From NCBI GenBank assembly GCA_964582545.1, contig CAZOSB010000008.1, positions 1 through 64,000 on the forward strand: a stretch of 64,000 bases of DNA, written 5' to 3'. Positions 35,034 to 44,232 of this stretch are shown here, piece by piece. Below the pieces are notes generated by a model. That model worked only from the letters and a program-made list of their open reading frames with translations, did not search any database and was not told where the DNA came from. A program made the translations under genes and the position numbers. This stretch comes from JAVVUJ01 sp964582545. Lineage in GTDB: Bacteria > Bacillota > Clostridia > Peptostreptococcales > Anaerovoracaceae. How positions within the stretch are numbered: position 1 is the first letter of the stretch; the number at the start of each line of letters is the position of its first letter.

Positions 35034-36767
35034 CTAATGATTGTCAATATACTTTCTTAAGTTGTATTTTCGAAGCTTTCTATTCAACGTTGAGCGGGAA
35101 GTGACTAATTTGTTTTCTAAGTCCTTGATATCAGGATATTTTCTGATATAGTTGATTAAGAGCAATTTTTCATAATTATCAATCATCTCTTCTAAGCTGA
35201 TAGATTCCGTTTCTATTTCTTGTGAGATCCCTTCGTCGATTAACAATGCAATAACATCTATGCTATCAATTTCATCAGAAGAGGTTGTAAATAAAATTCG
35301 TTTTACCATGTTTTCGAGCTCTCTCACGTTACCTACCCACTCGTGCTTTTCTAATAAAAGCAAAGCATCATCGGTAAAGCTTTTATTTAATTCATATTTT
35401 TTGTTGTTTTGATCGGTAAAGAATAAGACTAACGGAATGATATCTTCCTTTCGATCCCTCAAAGGTGGAATAAATACAGGGAAGCTGTTTAGTCGGTAAT
35501 AAAGATCGGATCGGAAGCTGCCCTCCTTCACGGATTCATACAAATTCTTATTTGTTGCCGCAATAATCTGAACATCCAAGGATATGGTTCTGTCTCCACC
35601 GATCTTAACGATTTGTTTCGTTTCGATGGCTCTTAATAATTTGGCTTGCATGGATAAGGGCATGTCCCCGATTTCATCTAAAAGCAAGATACCGTTATGG
35701 GCCATTTCAAAATATCCTCTGTGCCCCATAACGTTTGCACCTGAAAAGGCTCCTTTTTCATATCCAAAAAATTCGGATTCAAATAAAGTGCTGGGTATAG
35801 CGGTACAATTAATTTTTACAAAGGGCCCTCGGTTTCGAGCGCTATGCGCATAGAAATAATCTGCGATGACCTCCTTACCTACCCCGGACTCCCCTTGAAT
35901 GAGTAAGGGGGAATCATATTTTGCAATAGTCTGAATCAGGTTGAATATTTTCTTTAGAGAAGGAGATTCCACCACTATTTCGCTATCCTTGGCCTTCAAG
36001 TTTCGCAAATAATTGATTTCATTTTTATATTGGGAATTGATTTCTTCTGCCTCTTTTAATTGTTTTTTGATTAACTCCAGTTCATTCACCTTGCGTTGGC
36101 AGCAGACCACCATACTCAGTTCTCCATTTTTAAAGTATGGTCTTGCAGTGGACAATATCTCATGAGATTCATGTCTATATTGAAATTTTGAAACGGTTTT
36201 TCTAAGTCGAATGGCTTCTAAGGATACGGATTCAGGACAAATCCCCATCTCCACCAACTCGCTCATATGATGTCCAATGAGACTTTTCGGTTCTCTACCC
36301 ATCAAAGCGCTTTTATTCACGGAAATTACAGTACCCTTCCCATCGGTGACAAAGATTCCATCATCGATAGTATCTAACACTGCGTTGTGATATTCCCATA
36401 TTTTATTCACATATTTTGTATGGGCGATAGCTTCCTCGCAGGAATCTAAGTTCATAAAAAAACATTTAAAATAACCATCCTCTAAGTTGATGGTATATTC
36501 CTTTGATAATGAATACAATAATTCAACATCGTTAATCTTCACGAAGTTCCACTGAAAAGATCCATTTGTTTGTTCCAGCAAGGAGTAAAGGATTTCATCA
36601 ATTTTACTGGATTCTGAAAAGCGGGTTTTGCCTTGGAAAAAAGAATAAAGATTTTCACTTGGGATAATTGTTTTTTTCTTTTTGTTTATTATTGCCCATA
36701 AAAAATCTTTATCTAATTCTAAAAAATCACTAAATTGCACTTTTTTGTTTCGATTGTTATTACTCAT
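35034..36767 (-). CDS. PAS-containing sigma-54 activator
   Basis: A 577-residue enhancer-binding protein: an N-terminal domain (1-110), a PAS domain near 115-220 (DGIFVTDGKGTVISVNKSAL), a short coiled coil, AAA+ with GESGVGKE near 272, the loop GAFSGA (variant of GAFTGA) near 328, LLLDEIGD near 350, and a C-terminal Fis-type HTH (SRSTLNRKLRKYNL). The ATG at 36767 follows GGAGGCA; an ATG eight codons upstream does not. It faces away from the TRAP operon. It is the nearest candidate activator for the sigma-54 promoters of dctP and module 2. Confidence 0.88.
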   Translation of the reverse strand: MSNNNRNKKVQFSDFLELDKDFLWAIINKKKKTIIPSENLYSFFQGKTRFSESSKIDEILYSLLEQTNGSFQWNFVKINDVELLYSLSKEYTINLEDGYFKCFFMNLDSCEEAIAHTKYVNKIWEYHNAVLDTIDDGIFVTDGKGTVISVNKSALMGREPKSLIGHHMSELVEMGICPESVSLEAIRLRKTVSKFQYRHESHEILSTARPYFKNGELSMVVCCQRKVNELELIKKQLKEAEEINSQYKNEINYLRNLKAKDSEIVVESPSLKKIFNLIQTIAKYDSPLLIQGESGVGKEVIADYFYAHSARNRGPFVKINCTAIPSTLFESEFFGYEKGAFSGANVMGHRGYFEMAHNGILLLDEIGDMPLSMQAKLLRAIETKQIVKIGGDRTISLDVQIIAATNKNLYESVKEGSFRSDLYYRLNSFPVFIPPLRDRKEDIIPLVLFFTDQNNKKYELNKSFTDDALLLLEKHEWVGNVRELENMVKRILFTTSSDEIDSIDVIALLIDEGISQEIETESISLEEMIDNYEKLLLINYIRKYPDIKDLENKLVTSRSTLNRKLRKYNLRKYIDNH

Positions 36768-36814
36768 TTTTGCCTCCGCCGAAGGATTCAACCGATAAAA
36801 AATTTATGAATATA

Positions 36815-36843
36815 ATTATACGTTAGCCAATAAAGTCAGTCAA
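36815..36843 (-). promoter_or_regulatory. Sigma-70 promoter of the PAS activator gene
   Basis: On the minus strand TTGACT, exactly 17 bases, TATAAT. It lies 48 bases upstream of the activator start. Confidence 0.75.
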
Positions 36844-36931
36844 GTTATAGATGGAATAAGGTATAATATACCAAATGTAGATGTTGACATATACGATCAA
36901 GTTTCTTGTAAAAAAATATAAATGTATACGG

Positions 36932-37831
36932 TTAAGCTTCGATAGCTTCTTTTTCTGGTTCGGATTCTTTCCGGTTTACGATTAAAATTCCCGAAATTAC
37001 GCAGATGATACCTAAGGATGTGATAAAATTTAACTTTTCGCCAAATAAGAAAACCCCGATGATGGTAGCCACAACAGGTTCAATGGTAGCCATCATGGAA
37101 GCTTTTCCATTTTCTACATTTTCTAAACCTCTCGTGTACAAGAAATAGGGTAGCAAGCAGCAGAGTATGGACATGAATATGAATAAAAGAAAAGATTTCA
37201 TGTTACATAATGAACTGATTGCTATTACATTTGAAAATGGAATCCCTCCCATAGATGCAAAGGTAAAGGTGTACAGAGAGATCGTAAGAGAGTCGTACCC
37301 TTTGTTCAAAGCATATCTACTGAAGATGCTGTACAATGCATATCCAATTCCCGAGCAAAGACCAAAAGCAAAACCGATCAGACTGATATGTAAGGAAGAA
37401 CTGCTAAGGACTCCTGTAACCATGACACATCCCATAAAAATAAACAGCAGCGCAATCAATTTTGATTTAGTTAATTTTTCTTTAAATAAAATAGCTGAAA
37501 ATATTAATACAAAACCGGGTGCTGTGTAGATCAAGACTGCAGCAATAGACAGAGAAGTTAATTCCATAGCAGTGAAATAGCAGAAGCTAAAAAATAAAAG
37601 GCTTATAACTCCGGTTCCTAAAAAACACCAAATATCTCTTATCTTAAAATATAAGAGTTGTTTGTTCTTAAAATATATAAAGGGAAACAACATCAATGCT
37701 GAAAGTAAAACTCTTATGGTAACAATCTGCATTTGATTGAACCCTAAAGATAAGAGCTGCATGACAAAGAATCCCGATGTTCCCCATAGGGCGGCAGAAA
37801 ACATAATCAAAAAATAAGAGAACTTTTTCAT
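36932..37831 (-). CDS. EamA/DMT-family transporter (third)
   Basis: A 299-residue ten-helix EamA protein, with the signature GTSGFF in helix 1 and a C-terminal EamA half (VENGKASMMATIEPVVATIIG). It lies between the PAS activator and the TRAP operon and is transcribed with the activator in orientation but with its own weak AGGT start site. Substrate unknown; export of an amine product released by module 2 would fit the location but is only a guess. Confidence 0.82.
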   Translation of the reverse strand: MKKFSYFLIMFSAALWGTSGFFVMQLLSLGFNQMQIVTIRVLLSALMLFPFIYFKNKQLLYFKIRDIWCFLGTGVISLLFFSFCYFTAMELTSLSIAAVLIYTAPGFVLIFSAILFKEKLTKSKLIALLFIFMGCVMVTGVLSSSSLHISLIGFAFGLCSGIGYALYSIFSRYALNKGYDSLTISLYTFTFASMGGIPFSNVIAISSLCNMKSFLLFIFMSILCCLLPYFLYTRGLENVENGKASMMATIEPVVATIIGVFLFGEKLNFITSLGIICVISGILIVNRKESEPEKEAIEA

Positions 37832-37939
37832 GGATACCTGCTTCTTTTAAAGATAAGTTTTTTACAATGTAACTGTAACACAAAGGATATGGATCGGTCA
37901 ACTGAATTAAAAGCAACTTACCTATCGATAAAATCTATA

Positions 37940-37983
37940 AATCATTTTTGATTTGATTCTAATGACCAAAATCAAAAATGAAT
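37940..37983. promoter_or_regulatory. Two candidate activator sites upstream of dctP
   Basis: AATCATTTTTGATT at 37940-37953 is a perfect inverted repeat (AATCA-N4-TGATT). AATCAAAAATGAAT at 37970-37983 is the same site on the other strand with one change. They lie 41-84 bases before the sigma-54 promoter. The identical 14-mer recurs before module 2. Confidence 0.6.
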
Positions 37984-38023
37984 AACTAATCTCATAATTT
38001 CAACGGAAAATAAAGGGTTTTAT

Positions 38024-38039
38024 TGGCATAATAATTGCT
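38024..38039 (+). promoter_or_regulatory. Sigma-54 promoter of TRAP operon
   Basis: TGGCATAATAATTGCT, GG and GC correctly spaced, 42 bases before dctP. Confidence 0.85.
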
Positions 38040-38080
38040 CTAATGGATAATAGAAAAAATTATTTAAAAGGAGGATTAAA

Positions 38081-39118
38081 ATGAAAGTTAAAAAATTAAT
38101 CTCTGCAACTCTAGCCGTAGCTTTAGTTGTAAGCTCTTTTGCAGCATGTGGCGGTGGCGATAAAACCCCGGCAAATTCAGACAGTGGAGAGCAAGTTGTA
38201 CTTAGAATGGCATCCGATGCACCGTTGGAACACATTTCTTCGGTACTAAATCAAGAAGCTATTGCAGAAGTTTTGGAAAAGACAGAAGGAAGAGTAAAAA
38301 TCGACTATTATCCAGCTAGCCAGCTGGGTGGATATGACACCGTTTATGAAGAACTTGTCAGAGGAACCATTGATTTAGCACAAATCACAATTCCGGATGC
38401 GTTGGATCCTCGATTAGGAGTACCTTATATGCCTTATGTTTGCAAGGGATATGAAGATGCGAAGAAGGTTTATGCGGCAGACTCCTACTTAAGTCAAAAG
38501 ATGATTGAATATACTGCAGAACAAAATGTCAAATTCTTAGGATTTTGTCTGGAAGGATTTATTGGAATTGCAGCCATGAAAGAACCTACTGACAAATTGA
38601 CACCAGGAGCACCAAAGGGTGTAAAAGCGAGAGTTTGGGCGGCACCATCTGCCAGATACCCCATGGAAGATCTTGGATACACATGCATTACTATCCCTTA
38701 CCCTGAAATCGTAACTTCTGCACAAACGGGCGTAATCGATGCATGGATTGGTCATATTCCTAATGCGGCCTATACCTATGCCGGTGAAATCATCAAATAC
38801 TACTATGTAAACTATATGCTGCCTGAAGCCACATCCTTTGTTATGAGCCAGAAAATACTAGATAAACTAAGTCCTGAAGATCAGGAAATCGTTGTCAGCG
38901 TTTTCCAAAACAAAAGTATGGAAAGCATAGATAGAGCAGAAGACAATGAAAGAATCTACATAGAAAAACTAAAAGCTGATTATGGCGTAGATGTCTACGA
39001 GTATTCTGCCGAAGAGGTAGAACAATTTGCAACGTTTATCAGAGAAAAAACTTGGCCAAGACTGGAGCCGATCTATGGCAAAGATTTCATTGAAGGTATG
39101 CAGGAAAGCTTGAAATAA
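38081..39118 (+). CDS. dctP: TRAP transporter solute-binding lipoprotein (DctP)
   Basis: A 345-residue lipoprotein: signal peptide with lipobox FAAC (Cys near residue 24), then the DctP fold, with the conserved arginine region KARVWAAPSARYPMEDLG that in the family binds the substrate carboxylate. It precedes the dctQ and dctM membrane genes and is driven by the sigma-54 promoter at 38024. TRAP systems carry organic acids, ectoine, taurine and related compounds. Here the shared control with module 2 suggests that the ligand is the module 2 substrate (inference). Confidence 0.92.
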   Translation: MKVKKLISATLAVALVVSSFAACGGGDKTPANSDSGEQVVLRMASDAPLEHISSVLNQEAIAEVLEKTEGRVKIDYYPASQLGGYDTVYEELVRGTIDLAQITIPDALDPRLGVPYMPYVCKGYEDAKKVYAADSYLSQKMIEYTAEQNVKFLGFCLEGFIGIAAMKEPTDKLTPGAPKGVKARVWAAPSARYPMEDLGYTCITIPYPEIVTSAQTGVIDAWIGHIPNAAYTYAGEIIKYYYVNYMLPEATSFVMSQKILDKLSPEDQEIVVSVFQNKSMESIDRAEDNERIYIEKLKADYGVDVYEYSAEEVEQFATFIREKTWPRLEPIYGKDFIEGMQESLK

Positions 39119-39130
39119 TTTAAAAAGAAA

Positions 39131-39168
39131 ATATAGTATCATCGAGAAATTTCTTGATGGTACTATAT
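39131..39168 (+). other. Intercistronic hairpin between dctP and dctQ
   Basis: A 38-base near-perfect palindrome (arms ATATAGTA.CATC.AGAAA and TTTCT.GATG.TACTATAT). Without a long T run it looks like a processing or stability stem that would raise dctP over dctQM. Confidence 0.7.
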
Positions 39169-39195
39169 TGTGATTATTCAGCGAGGAGGTGCAAC

Positions 39196-39741
39196 TTGTC
39201 AAGAGAAAGTAATATTCCTATTCAATTGATAATAAAAGTGGAAAAAATTATTATTGTTATCACCGGTATTGCAGTCACCACCATTGTAAGCATGGCATGC
39301 CTAATGCGTGCCTTATTTAAAATAGATCTGGTGGGTTATGAAGAAATCCTTGTGATGTTTGCATTTTGGTTATATATGATAGGCAGTGCCTATGGTACTT
39401 ATGAAAAAAGCCAAATTACTGCAGATATCCTCAACATTTACCTAAAAGAAGGGATTTTGAAGTCCACGATCAATCTGATAAGATCTTTTTTAACCTTGGT
39501 GTTGGCTGCTTGGTTTGGTCTTTGGGCTTTTGGATTCACCATGTGGGGCATAGAGATGCATACGAAAACACCTGTCTGGAGGTTGCCTATGGTGTGGGGG
39601 CAAAGCTCAATTTTTATCGGATTATTTCTGATTACAATTTTTAATGTGTTGTATTTTTGGGATGAATGCGTTCTTTTCTATGAATCTCTATCTCAAAAGA
39701 AAAGTCAAGATAACTTTATGAAAGGAGGCAAGAAATTATGA
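39196..39741 (+). CDS. dctQ: TRAP transporter small permease (DctQ)
   Basis: A 181-residue protein with four predicted TM helices, the small membrane subunit of a TRAP transporter. The start is TTG at 39196, strongly supported by GAGGAGGTG just before it. The stop overlaps the dctM start by four bases (ATGA). Lies between dctP and dctM in the usual order. Confidence 0.88.
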   Translation: MSRESNIPIQLIIKVEKIIIVITGIAVTTIVSMACLMRALFKIDLVGYEEILVMFAFWLYMIGSAYGTYEKSQITADILNIYLKEGILKSTINLIRSFLTLVLAAWFGLWAFGFTMWGIEMHTKTPVWRLPMVWGQSSIFIGLFLITIFNVLYFWDECVLFYESLSQKKSQDNFMKGGKKL

Positions 39742-41042
39742 CCACAGTAATAGTAGCCTTTATCGTTTTGATTGTGGTATTACTTCTTGGAGTTCCCATT
39801 CCTTTCGCGTTTTTCGCGTCCACATTGGCGGTTGTCTTTGTAGGAGATTACGATCCTTCTTTTCTTCTGCCCTATGGATACAGCAAAGCAAGCTCCATCA
39901 TCTTGGTGGCCATACCACTGTTTATTTTAGCTGGGGGATTCATGGAGCGAGGAGGGATTGGAGAAAAGCTAATAGATGTCATTGAGGTTCTGATCGGGAG
40001 AGTTCGAGGTGGATTAGGAGCGGTCATGGTCATCTCCTGTGCCATTTTTGGTTCTATCTCCGGAAGCGGATCGGCAACTCTTTCTTGTATAGGATCCATC
40101 ATGCTCCCCAGAATGTATAAAGCTGGATATCCTCCGGGACATTGTTCCGCTTTGATTTCCAATGCATGCGTGCTGGGGCTGTTGATCCCGCCGAGCTTAA
40201 GCATGATTCTTTACGCCTGGGTGGGAGGCCAATCCATCTTAGCTAGCTTCCTAGCTACCGTAGTGCCAGGTATCACGCTTACCATACTCCTTTGCATTGT
40301 AAACTTAGTATTGCTGAGGAACAATAAGGACATAAAGCTATCTGAAAAATATGATTTTACCACAACAACTAAAATTTTTGCAAAAAAATCGGTCATCGCT
40401 TTTCCGGCCATGTTAACTCCGTTGATTATTTTAGGTGGAATCTATGGAGGTGTCATGACACCTACCGAAGCTGCTGCTGTTTCCGTTTTATACTCCCTAC
40501 CCGTGGGATATTTTATCTATAAAGGGTTGGACAAAAATGGAATTTATGAAACCTTGATTAAAGCAGGAACTACTGCCGGTGTAATTATGATTATGCTTTT
40601 TTCAGTAATGATTTTGAGTAGACTTTATATTATGGAAAATGTTCCACAAAAAATAATGGCTATGTTAACATCTGTTTCGGATAATACAATCGTGTTATTG
40701 CTGATGATCAATATATTTATGGTTATTATCGGTATGCTGATGGACGACACCAGCGCAATTCTTTTGGCAACCCCGCTGCTTCTGCCCGTGGTTGTTGAGC
40801 TTGGAGTAAGCCCGGTTCAGTTTGCGGCAATTCTGGGAGTCAACTTGGGAATGGGCTGTATTACACCGCCATGTGCCCCTTTCTTATACCTGGGGTCTAG
40901 AATCGGTAATGCCCCGGTCAATGAAATGTTGAAACCCACATTTTGTTTCATCCTATTTGCGTGGATCCCTGTGTTGTTACTCTGTACCTTTGTTCCTCAA
41001 TTTTCTATGTGGTTACCGGGGATATTGCTGGGTATCGTTTAA
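39738..41042 (+). CDS. dctM: TRAP transporter large permease (DctM)
   Basis: A 434-residue protein with about 12 helices, the ion-coupled transport subunit. Family blocks are GSISGSGSAT near residue 104 and GMGCITPPCAPFLYLGS near 375. Translationally coupled to dctQ. Directly after the stop comes a module 2 activator site, so transporter and reductase operons are contiguous. No terminator is visible after dctM. Confidence 0.92.
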   Translation: MTTVIVAFIVLIVVLLLGVPIPFAFFASTLAVVFVGDYDPSFLLPYGYSKASSIILVAIPLFILAGGFMERGGIGEKLIDVIEVLIGRVRGGLGAVMVISCAIFGSISGSGSATLSCIGSIMLPRMYKAGYPPGHCSALISNACVLGLLIPPSLSMILYAWVGGQSILASFLATVVPGITLTILLCIVNLVLLRNNKDIKLSEKYDFTTTTKIFAKKSVIAFPAMLTPLIILGGIYGGVMTPTEAAAVSVLYSLPVGYFIYKGLDKNGIYETLIKAGTTAGVIMIMLFSVMILSRLYIMENVPQKIMAMLTSVSDNTIVLLLMINIFMVIIGMLMDDTSAILLATPLLLPVVVELGVSPVQFAAILGVNLGMGCITPPCAPFLYLGSRIGNAPVNEMLKPTFCFILFAWIPVLLLCTFVPQFSMWLPGILLGIV

Positions 41043-41077
41043 CTCTCGTTTAAAAATGATTTGCGAATCTATACATA

Positions 41078-41091
41078 AATCATTTTTGATT
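41078..41091. promoter_or_regulatory. Candidate activator site before module 2
   Basis: AATCATTTTTGATT, identical over 14 bases to the site before dctP, 63 bases upstream of the sigma-54 promoter of module 2. Confidence 0.6.
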
Positions 41092-41153
41092 AGCAATCAG
41101 CTTGATTGTTATTGGAAAATATGTATTTTAATGAAAATAAGTAAAAATAAGTT

Positions 41154-41169
41154 TGGCATGGTAATTGCT
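41154..41169 (+). promoter_or_regulatory. Sigma-54 promoter of module 2
   Basis: TGGCATGGTAATTGCT with correct spacing, 45 bases before the grdE-like start. Confidence 0.85.
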
Positions 41170-41213
41170 ACTAAATCAAGTAATTAGCTTTTATTGAGGA
41201 AAGGGAGGAAGTT

Positions 41214-42485
41214 TTGACTAATATGAAACTGGATTTGGAAATTATAACAATTGAAGATGTTCAATTTGGAGACCTCACTTTGATAAAGGGTCATACCTTG
41301 TACGTTAATAAGCAAGAGATGATTGAATATTTATCAGATTCCCAATTGGAAAAGGTGGATATTGATATTGCAAGGCCCAACGAGTCTGTTCGTATCGTAC
41401 CGGTCAAGGATGTAATTGAACCTAGGATTAAGGTGTCTTCAGGAGAAGGCTCATTCCCCGGTTACTTTGGTAAGTTTGAAGGTACAGGAGAGGGGAGCAC
41501 TAAAGCACTCAGGGGATGTGTGGTCACTACAGCTGGAAGGATCGTAGCTTTTCAAGAGGGCTTAATCGATATGACAGGAACATGTGTGGACTATTGCTAC
41601 TACTCCAGTCTTATTAATGTAGTAGTGGTAGCAGATGCTATTGAAGGTTTGCCGCAGACAAAACATGAAGAACTCATGAGAAAGACTGGTTTGAAGGCAG
41701 CTCACTACTTGGCTCTTGCTGCAAAGGAAGTCAAAGCTGAGAAAGTAGAAACCTACGAATTGGCAGAGGCACAAGGCTTGCCTAAGGTTGCATACATTTA
41801 CTGCGTTATGGCTCAGGGTTTGTTGCATGACAGCTATCTATATGGAATGGATTGCAAAAAGATGCATCCCACTCTTGTGCATCCCAATGAAATTCTGGAT
41901 GGAGCGCTTGTTTCGGGAAATTGTGTAACCGCCGGAGACAAGAACACTACCTATGATCATCAGACTAACCCCGTCATTGCAGAACTTTTTAGAAGGCACG
42001 GCAAGGACTTGGATTTTGTAGGCGTCATTATTTCTCCAGTATGTGGAGGTCTGGCGGATAAAGAAAGATGTGATATAGCATCGGTCAATATTGCCAGAAA
42101 GTTAGGTGCGGACGCCGTAGTAATTTCTGAAGATGGGGGAGGCAACCCTGATGCTGATCTGATGATGCTCTGTAGGAATGCTGAAAAAAATAATATCAGG
42201 ACTGTTTTGATTCAAAAGGAAAATGCTGGTTGGGATGGTACCTCAGAACCGATTACAGACTCCACACCTGAAGCTGATGCCGTGGTGAGCGTGGGGAATA
42301 TGAATCAGCTAGTTACCTTACCTAAGATGGAAAGAACCATAGGTTATCCTGAATGTATATCACAACTTTCAGGGAGCTGTGACAATTTATACAACCCAGA
42401 TGGAAGTATCAACGTTTCTTTAGCGGTAATCGTATCTTCTATAAACGACATAGGAAAAACAAAATTGAGCTCAATTGTATATTAA
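41214..42485 (+). CDS. GrdE-like proprotein, divergent (module 2)
   Basis: A 423-residue homologue of GrdE with the same order of blocks and the cleavage site SGNC (Cys237), so the pyruvoyl chemistry is probably retained. It differs from modules 1 and 3 at several otherwise shared blocks: GSTKAL for GRTHAL/GRTHVL, HQTNPV for HLNNPV/HLHNPV, SPVCGGLADKERC for TNENV(F/Y)LADKER, EDGGGNPDADL for EGFGNPDTDL/EGYGNPDTDL. That implies a different substrate. TTG at 41214 is favoured by GGGAGG five bases upstream; ATG 41223 is possible. First gene of the sigma-54 operon. Confidence 0.85.
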   Translation: MTNMKLDLEIITIEDVQFGDLTLIKGHTLYVNKQEMIEYLSDSQLEKVDIDIARPNESVRIVPVKDVIEPRIKVSSGEGSFPGYFGKFEGTGEGSTKALRGCVVTTAGRIVAFQEGLIDMTGTCVDYCYYSSLINVVVVADAIEGLPQTKHEELMRKTGLKAAHYLALAAKEVKAEKVETYELAEAQGLPKVAYIYCVMAQGLLHDSYLYGMDCKKMHPTLVHPNEILDGALVSGNCVTAGDKNTTYDHQTNPVIAELFRRHGKDLDFVGVIISPVCGGLADKERCDIASVNIARKLGADAVVISEDGGGNPDADLMMLCRNAEKNNIRTVLIQKENAGWDGTSEPITDSTPEADAVVSVGNMNQLVTLPKMERTIGYPECISQLSGSCDNLYNPDGSINVSLAVIVSSINDIGKTKLSSIVY

Positions 42486-42500
42486 TAGGGGAGGTAAAAA

Positions 42501-43808
42501 GTGCGAATCATACATTATGTAAATCAATTTTTTGGACAGATAGGCGGAGAAGAAAAGGCAGACTACCCACTGGAAGTCGTAAAGGGACCTGTTGGCGCAG
42601 GACTGCAATTGAATAAACTGTTGGAAGGTGACGGTGAGGTGGTAGCCACCATAATCTGCGGAGACAATTACTTTGCAGAAAATACGGATACTTTAACAAC
42701 TAGAATTATAGAGATTTTAAAAGAAGAAAAGGCAGAACTTTTAGTTGCCGGACCGGCATTTACCGCAGGACGATATGGTTTGGCATGCGGGAGCGTGTGC
42801 AAAATAGCCCATCAGAGCTTAGGCATCTTCACCGTATCAGGAATGAATGAAGAAAACCCCGGATTGGATATGTTCCGAAAATATGCGTACATCTTACCAA
42901 CGGCAAATAATGCCAGAGGAATGAATGAAGCGATCGCTAAGATTGGAGATTTCGTTAGAAAAATAGCCCGGGGGGAAACCATCGGGAGCCCAGAACAAGA
43001 AGGTTATTTTAAAAGGGGCATACGGGTACCTGTGTTTAGAGAAGAAATAGGTGCTAAGCGAGCCGTTGAAATGCTTTTGAAAAAACTCAAGGGAGAAGAA
43101 TTCGAAACAGAGCTGGAAATGCCTATATTTAGTAAGTGCAAGCCCAGTGCTCCTGTAAAGGATATGAAAAACGCCACCATTGCACTTATGACCAGCGGCG
43201 GAATCGTTCCCAAAGGGAATCCGGATCATTTAGAAGCATGTTTCTGTTCAAAATATAAGTATTATTCCATAGAGGACTTTGGAGGTGAAGGCATACCCAA
43301 TGCAGAGGTTTGTCACGGCGGGTTTGACCCTACTTATGCCAACGAAAATGCAAATCGGGTGTTACCGGTAGATGCTATGATTGAGTTGGAGAGAAGCGGA
43401 GAAATCGGAAATTTTTACGAAAGAATTTATGTTACATCCGGAAATGCTATGGCAGCGGACCAAGCGGAAACCTTTGGGGATAACATAGCTCAGGAACTGC
43501 TCAGCCATGGAGAAGTGGATGCGGTGATCCTGACATCCACCTGAGGAACCGACACTCGTTGCGGTGCAACGTTAGCTAAGCAAATTGATGCTGCTGGAAT
43601 TCCTACCGTACATATCAGCACCATAACCCCTATCTCCTATTCCGTAGGGGCAAACCGATTAGTTCCGGGAGTTGCAATCCCTTATCCTACAGGTAATCCG
43701 ACGGTTTCTGCTCAAGAGGAAAAGGAAATTATCATGAAGATCATGAGGACTTCCATTCAAGCACTGACAGAAGATATCAACCAACAGACTATATTTAAAG
43801 TGGAGTAA
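42501..43808 (+). CDS. GrdB-like selenoprotein, Sec348, divergent motif (module 2)
   Basis: A 435-residue GrdB/F/H-family selenoprotein, partner of the module 2 GrdE-like subunit. The in-frame TGA at 43542-43544 is Sec348, followed by the SECIS stem CGTTGC-GGT-GCAACG. The motif reads U-G-T-D-T-R-C: the first cysteine of UxxCxxC found in modules 1 and 3 is Asp here. A second conserved Cys is also lost (HISTIT for HICTVV). The GTG at 42501 follows GGGGAGG. Betaine-type reductase is one possible identity; a new substrate is another. Confidence 0.88.
43545..43571 (+). promoter_or_regulatory. SECIS element in module 2 grdB-like gene
   Basis: Hairpin CGTTGC GGT GCAACG at 43557-43571 just downstream of the UGA. 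Confidence 0.75.
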
Positions 43809-43812
43809 AGAG

Positions 43813-44211
43813 ATGTCGCTTTTGATAATTACCAACAATCCAAAAGTCAATGACTATGCACTGGAAAAAAGTTTAGCGGTCTTATTTGTAGATGGAGATG
43901 CCAAAGAAACCTTGTTTCGGGTGCGGAGAGAGTTATTGAATGGGTGGAGGTTGGGAATTGATCCTCTGGCAGGTTATCTGTCAAGACCAAATCCATTTCA
44001 CACCGTCCTAGTTCAGAAAAACTTGACTGACGAGGTGATTGGCAATGATATCATCAGAATTGAATATGCCGTCTCACAGTGGAACAGATATGAACATATT
44101 CTTCCCATGACGCCAAAACTTGAAGCGGATTATAGTGAATTGGACTTTTCTTTGGCGGTAAGCTCCATCGAAGGATCCTTGAGAACACCTGCCTATTATA
44201 ATTGTCTTTAA
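43813..44211 (+). CDS. grdX: GrdX family protein (module 2)
   Basis: A 132-residue homologue of the module 1 GrdX, starting MSLLIITNNPKVND. Lies four bases after the reductase gene and 21 bases before the aldehyde oxidoreductase. Function unknown. Presence beside two of the three reductase modules supports a role tied to the substrate-specific component rather than to the shared core. Confidence 0.85.
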   Translation: MSLLIITNNPKVNDYALEKSLAVLFVDGDAKETLFRVRRELLNGWRLGIDPLAGYLSRPNPFHTVLVQKNLTDEVIGNDIIRIEYAVSQWNRYEHILPMTPKLEADYSELDFSLAVSSIEGSLRTPAYYNCL

Positions 44212-44232
44212 ATATTAGAAAAGGAGAAAACA

